From Actinokineospora baliensis (GTDB lineage Bacteria; Actinomycetota; Actinomycetes; Mycobacteriales; Pseudonocardiaceae), in assembly GCF_016907695.1 (NCBI RefSeq), contig NZ_JAFBCK010000001.1, positions 1,178,001 through 1,242,000 on the forward strand: 64,000 nt of DNA, read 5' to 3'. Position numbers and translations under genes: made by a program. The notes beneath the pieces were generated by a model. It saw only the letters and a program-made list of their open reading frames with translations, was not told where the DNA came from and ran no database searches. Positions 60,846 through 64,000 of the stretch are shown here, in pieces. How positions within the stretch are numbered: the first letter of the stretch is position 1; each line of letters starts with the position of its first letter.

Positions 60846-61742
60846 TCAAACCCAGGCGGAAGCCCACGAACATGACAGTTCGGCGCCGTCGCCCGCTGGC
60901 CCAGCGTCGAGCCGAAACCCACGAAAGGCGAACTCGGTGGTCCCGGGAAGACATTCGGGCCACGCGTCTTCCAACCCCGGTGTGAGGAACCGGGGAGCAA
61001 CGCTGTTCAGCAGGACTTGATGGGTGAAGCAGTCGATATCGAGCCACGCCCCCGCGAGCAGAACGCACCGGAAGGTGATCTGACTCCCGTCGCTCAGGTT
61101 GATGATCTGCGGGTCGACTACCGGGCCGGAGATCCGGAACCGCGGGTAGGTGGCGAAGTTGCCCGCGTTGTCCACTCGGATCACGCCCAGGTTGGCGGGC
61201 GTACCGAACCGGACCGGGAACCTCCACGGCATGGCGACTCCCCCCGCCGGGGCGTCGGCGTTCGGCAGCGTGACCGCCGCCGTCAACGTCACCGGATCGA
61301 AGATCATCGGTTGCGCGCAATACAGCTCGACCGTCACGTGCGCGAGGCGGTGGGCGTAGGCGACGTCGATCGGTGCACTACGTCTCCGCACTCGCGCCGT
61401 GACGAACCGCACGCCGCCTCCGGCCACACCGGGAAACCGGAAGGTGAACGGCGCGTCCGGCAGCGTGGGCGAGAAGGCTCCCGCCACGCTGTCGAGCGCC
61501 TGGGCGAACTGGTGATCCGTGTCGGCCTGGATCTCGATGGTCAGCGTCACCGTGCGCGGCCCCAGGTAGTCGCGGCCCGGGACTTCCCCATGGCGGTGAA
61601 GGACGGTGCGGTCGGCCGTGCGCAGGGGCGGCAGGTCCAACAGACCGGAGATCTCGGCGAACGACAACATGGAGTCGGCGCCGATGAGCAGACCGCGGTA
61701 CTCCGCCGTCCAGTCGACCAGCTCCGTCGCGGGGGTGGTCAG
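60846..61742 (-). CDS. Distal tail protein (Dit-like), probable CTG start
   Basis: 298 residues from CTG at 61742, chosen because GGGAGGTGAT, near the full anti-Shine-Dalgarno complement, lies 7 bases upstream and the added residues LTTPATELVDWTAEYRGLLI are the usual Dit N-terminus. An ATG at 61670 would delete it. Body: SFAEISGLLDLPPLRTADRTVLHRHG, GRDYLGPRTVTLTIEIQ, PFTFRFPGVAGG. It forms the hub between tail tube and tip. The stop of the tape-measure gene is 4 bp upstream. Confidence 0.82.
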   Translation of the reverse strand: MTTPATELVDWTAEYRGLLIGADSMLSFAEISGLLDLPPLRTADRTVLHRHGEVPGRDYLGPRTVTLTIEIQADTDHQFAQALDSVAGAFSPTLPDAPFTFRFPGVAGGGVRFVTARVRRRSAPIDVAYAHRLAHVTVELYCAQPMIFDPVTLTAAVTLPNADAPAGGVAMPWRFPVRFGTPANLGVIRVDNAGNFATYPRFRISGPVVDPQIINLSDGSQITFRCVLLAGAWLDIDCFTHQVLLNSVAPRFLTPGLEDAWPECLPGTTEFAFRGFRLDAGPAGDGAELSCSWASAWV

Positions 61743-61746
61743 TGGA

Positions 61747-64000
61747 TCACCTCCCGGGGTTGCGGATGGCCCAGGCCACTTCGCGGGCGATGCGGTGGGG
61801 GTCGGCTGGAGACTCGACGTTCACCGTGACCGCCTGCGTGACCGGCGTCGGCACGCGCGTTTCCGTTCGCTCCGGGACGCGGCTGACGGGCGCCGTCGCC
61901 ACGGACCGGGGGCGGCTGAGCACCCCCATCTCCACGCCAGGAGTCGGCAAGTCCGTTCGCTCCACAGCGGAGGCGACGTCTCGAGCCAGGTTCGTGGCAG
62001 CGCCTACCGCTACCGCCGCCGTCCGCTCGATACCGACCGCGAGTCCCGGCGGGATCCAGCGGCCGATGGAGGCCATCACGCGCGACGGCGAGTGGATCCC
62101 TAACGCGTCCTTGATCCAGTCCGGGATCAGCGACTTGAAGAACGCGATGATCTTGTCCTTCAGCCAGCCTGCGGCGTTCTGGATGCCGCGCCACAAGCCC
62201 GACAGCAGGTCACCGCCCGCTCTGAGCAGCATGGATCCGAAATCGCCCAGCGCTCCGAGCAGGTCGCCCGGTACGCCGCGCGCCCACGCCACGAGCTGGC
62301 CCAGCTTGGCCTGGGCGCCTTCCTTTGCACGCCCGAACCAGGCGCTGACCTTGTCCGGGATATCGGCGATCCAGCCGATGACGTTCAGTACGCCCTGTAC
62401 CGCTGATCGCACGGCTCCCGTGATCGCGGACCAGACCTCAGCCGTCCGCGCCTTCACCCAGTCCCAGTTCGCGATGATCAACGCCACCAGGGCGATCACG
62501 GCCGCGATGACCCATGCGACGGGTCCCATCGCCATGACCCAGGCCGCGGCCATCTGACCAGCTCTGATCAGGGCTTGGGTGCCCATCAGCACCCATCCGG
62601 CCGCGACTGATGCCGCAGTGGTGGCCATGCTGGCGACCATCACCGCCGCTGACGCCAGCGAGCCCGCGCGGGCGAGCGTCCACGCGCCGACGACCCGTGC
62701 GGCTTGCACCGTGGAGGTGGTACCGAGTAGCACCCACCGCCCGGCAGTCGTCAGCGCGGCGGCCGACTGTGCCAGTGCTGACTGGACAGCCGCGATCTTG
62801 CTCAGCCCCCACGCGGCGGCGCTCTTCGCGCCGGACACCGTGGAGGTGACGCCCCACGCCACAAGGGCGGGCAGAAACACCGCGGTGATCACACCGGCGA
62901 TCACCATCACGAGTGTCTGGTTCTGCCCGATCCAACCCGCTAAACCCGACAGGACCGGAATCAGTCCCTGGCCGATCACCACGTCCACGAGCGCGACAGC
63001 GGGCGCCAGGTGGTCGGACAGCCAAGTCGCAGCGCGCTCGACAAGGGGGAGAACTCGCCCGCCCACAATGTCCACGAACGCCGTCGACACCGACCGTTGA
63101 AAGGACTCCAGCTTCGCGGCAGCGTTGTCGTGAAGCGACCTGCCTAAGTCTTCTGCCGCGCCCGCCACGTCCTTGAGGGCATTGGACGCTGGCGACAACG
63201 CGCGTAGGGCATCCAGGTTGGCAAGATCCTCGAACTGTGTACCGAACAAGGCCACGGCAGTATTGCTTTGCGCGATCGGGTCCTTCATCGCGCCGATCCC
63301 GTCCACGATTTGCTGGAACGCGATCTTCGCGCCTTCGCCGCCGCCGTGGATCTTGCGCGCCATATCCTCTGCGTTGAATCCCAGCGCCTTGTACGCGGCG
63401 ATGGAACTCGCGGACATGTCGGTAGAGCGGATGTGGAACTCCTTGATCGCGTCCCCGCTCTTGTCTAGCGCGATCTTGCCGCCCTTCGCGGCATTGCTGA
63501 GCACTCCGAACGCCTCTTCCCCGGAGAATCCCAGTTCGGAGAAAAAGACGCTGTATTCGTCGCTGGCGTCCAACAGGTCTTCCCGCACTGCGGCGGGAAC
63601 ACCCTGAAGCCCCTTGGTGATGAGGTCGAACGCCTGGTTGGCGTCAGCGGCCAAACCGGTCTTGAGTAGCACACCGGACGACGCGACGGCGCGCGAGACC
63701 TCCAGGTCGAAAGCGGTCGCGAGATCCACAGCCTTCGCGGTGACAGCCTCCAGGTCCTTCTGGCTGCCGAAACGCCCGAGGGTCGACACCACCGCGCCGA
63801 TGGCGTCGTTGACCTGTGCGAAGGACTCCCCGTAGCCGCGAGAGAACAAGGCACCGGCGGCGGCTCCGTAGCGCTGGGACTCCTCCGCGGTCGCACCGAG
63901 CTGGGCCGCGAGCTTCGACCCCAGTTCGGCGCGCTCAAGTGAGTCCCCGATTACGGCGCCGATGCCACCTGCGGCGAGCCCTGCGGCGGCGAACTTGGTC
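61747..64000 (-). CDS. Tape-measure protein, 5' end outside window
   Basis: At least 750 residues are visible; the frame is open to the right edge (TKFAAAGLAAGGIGAVIGDS). TP901-type tape-measure region: YGAAAGALFSRGYGESFAQVNDAIGAVVSTLGRFG and AVDLATAFDLEVSRAVASSGVLLKTGLAADANQAFDLITKGLQGVP. Long alternating hydrophobic and helical stretch (VLVDVVIGQGLIPVLSGLAGWIG, AAVMVASMATTAASVAAGWVL) sets tail length. C-terminal end HRIAREVAWAIRNPGR. The missing N-terminus should lie off the right edge. Confidence 0.9.
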   Translation of the reverse strand, partial: TKFAAAGLAAGGIGAVIGDSLERAELGSKLAAQLGATAEESQRYGAAAGALFSRGYGESFAQVNDAIGAVVSTLGRFGSQKDLEAVTAKAVDLATAFDLEVSRAVASSGVLLKTGLAADANQAFDLITKGLQGVPAAVREDLLDASDEYSVFFSELGFSGEEAFGVLSNAAKGGKIALDKSGDAIKEFHIRSTDMSASSIAAYKALGFNAEDMARKIHGGGEGAKIAFQQIVDGIGAMKDPIAQSNTAVALFGTQFEDLANLDALRALSPASNALKDVAGAAEDLGRSLHDNAAAKLESFQRSVSTAFVDIVGGRVLPLVERAATWLSDHLAPAVALVDVVIGQGLIPVLSGLAGWIGQNQTLVMVIAGVITAVFLPALVAWGVTSTVSGAKSAAAWGLSKIAAVQSALAQSAAALTTAGRWVLLGTTSTVQAARVVGAWTLARAGSLASAAVMVASMATTAASVAAGWVLMGTQALIRAGQMAAAWVMAMGPVAWVIAAVIALVALIIANWDWVKARTAEVWSAITGAVRSAVQGVLNVIGWIADIPDKVSAWFGRAKEGAQAKLGQLVAWARGVPGDLLGALGDFGSMLLRAGGDLLSGLWRGIQNAAGWLKDKIIAFFKSLIPDWIKDALGIHSPSRVMASIGRWIPPGLAVGIERTAAVAVGAATNLARDVASAVERTDLPTPGVEMGVLSRPRSVATAPVSRVPERTETRVPTPVTQAVTVNVESPADPHRIAREVAWAIRNPGR

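Larger units (their letters stand above)
44462..64000 (-). mobile_element. Siphovirus-type prophage, left part in window
   Basis: All genes from lsr2 (44462) to the window end read minus. In transcription order (right to left) the modules are tape measure, distal tail, tail/fibre, endolysin and membrane protein, replication (directionality factor, nuclease, methylase, primase, polymerase), nucleases, sigma factor, lsr2. No att repeat, integrase, portal, capsid or terminase is visible. The left edge is set at lsr2 for convenience; it could be anywhere from 44.4 to 46.9 kb. The RDF family implies a serine integrase, expected outside the window. Confidence 0.85.

Noticed and set aside
44462..64000. 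CRISPR array, rRNA or riboswitch in the window
   Set aside because: No regular direct repeats of 24-40 bp with unique spacers, and no rRNA-like or known riboswitch core was found on either strand by eye.

Overview
The window reads as a chromosomal segment of a high-GC actinobacterium, most likely Pseudonocardiales (Actinokineospora/Saccharothrix/Lentzea-like). GTG and TTG starts and overlapping genes are common, HspR-type HAIR operators control the chaperone genes, and there are many lineage-typical families (Lsr2, DUF397 with HTH-DUF5753, DUF1206, DUF2784, VanW, GroES-like). A core block (trmH-like, pyrE, clpB, globin-reductase, hspR-dnaJ-grpE-dnaK, etfD-like, dcd, fadE5-like) has the same gene content as the M. 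tuberculosis Rv0244c-Rv0385 region as I know it, so bases 2-39 kb look like conserved chromosome with small insertions.

Layout. 1-1268: IS3-family insertion sequence with a -1 frameshift signal; its left end is cut by the window. 1.3-1.6 kb: copy 1 of a fold-back repeat, then two DnaA boxes. 1.7-10.5 kb: mostly minus-strand housekeeping genes, ending in an uncharacterised overlapping three-gene operon preceded by a helically phased direct-repeat array. 11.1-14 kb: clpB with a HAIR operator and a DnaA-box cluster upstream. 14-16.5 kb: MarR regulator, pyridoxamine-oxidase-fold protein, flavohaemoglobin-like protein. 16.5-17.0 kb: two more fold-back repeat copies. 17.0-21.3 kb: dnaK-grpE-dnaJ-hspR operon with two HAIR-like sites. 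21.3-27.9 kb: regulators, adhesin-like lipoprotein, EtfD-like membrane oxidoreductase, MFS transporter, dcd. 28 kb: tRNA-Gly(CCC), then a lipoprotein and a solitary adenine methyltransferase operon. 30.7-39.6 kb: LuxR response regulator, FadE5-like acyl-CoA dehydrogenase, a GntR regulon with three matching operators, VanW, GroES-like and NHL/thioredoxin proteins. 39.7-43.1 kb: HTH/DUF397 pair and small, partly translationally coupled unknown genes with less GC-biased codons. 43.2-44.4 kb: a DddA/SCP1.201-type deaminase toxin overlapping its Imm1 immunity gene.

44.46-64.0 kb: a minus-strand prophage of siphovirus type that continues off the right edge. It carries Lsr2, a sigma-70-like factor, endonuclease VII, an HNH nuclease, a family-A DNA polymerase, a P4-type primase-helicase, a C5 methyltransferase, a phiC31-Gp3-type recombination directionality factor, a RecB-like nuclease, a small membrane protein (possible holin), an endolysin, tail proteins, a distal tail protein with a probable CTG start, and the 3' part of the tape-measure gene. 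No integrase, capsid or terminase lies inside the window. Related palindromes sit 60-105 bp upstream of three prophage genes and look like a shared phage operator.

How it works together: ClpB and the DnaK operon are co-regulated through HspR/HAIR. FadE5-like and EtfD-like proteins fit fatty-acid oxidation feeding electrons to the membrane. The accessory part (toxin/immunity pair, orphan methylase, HTH/DUF397, prophage) is the defence, competition and mobile layer. All functions are inferred from motifs and recognised families; no search was run.
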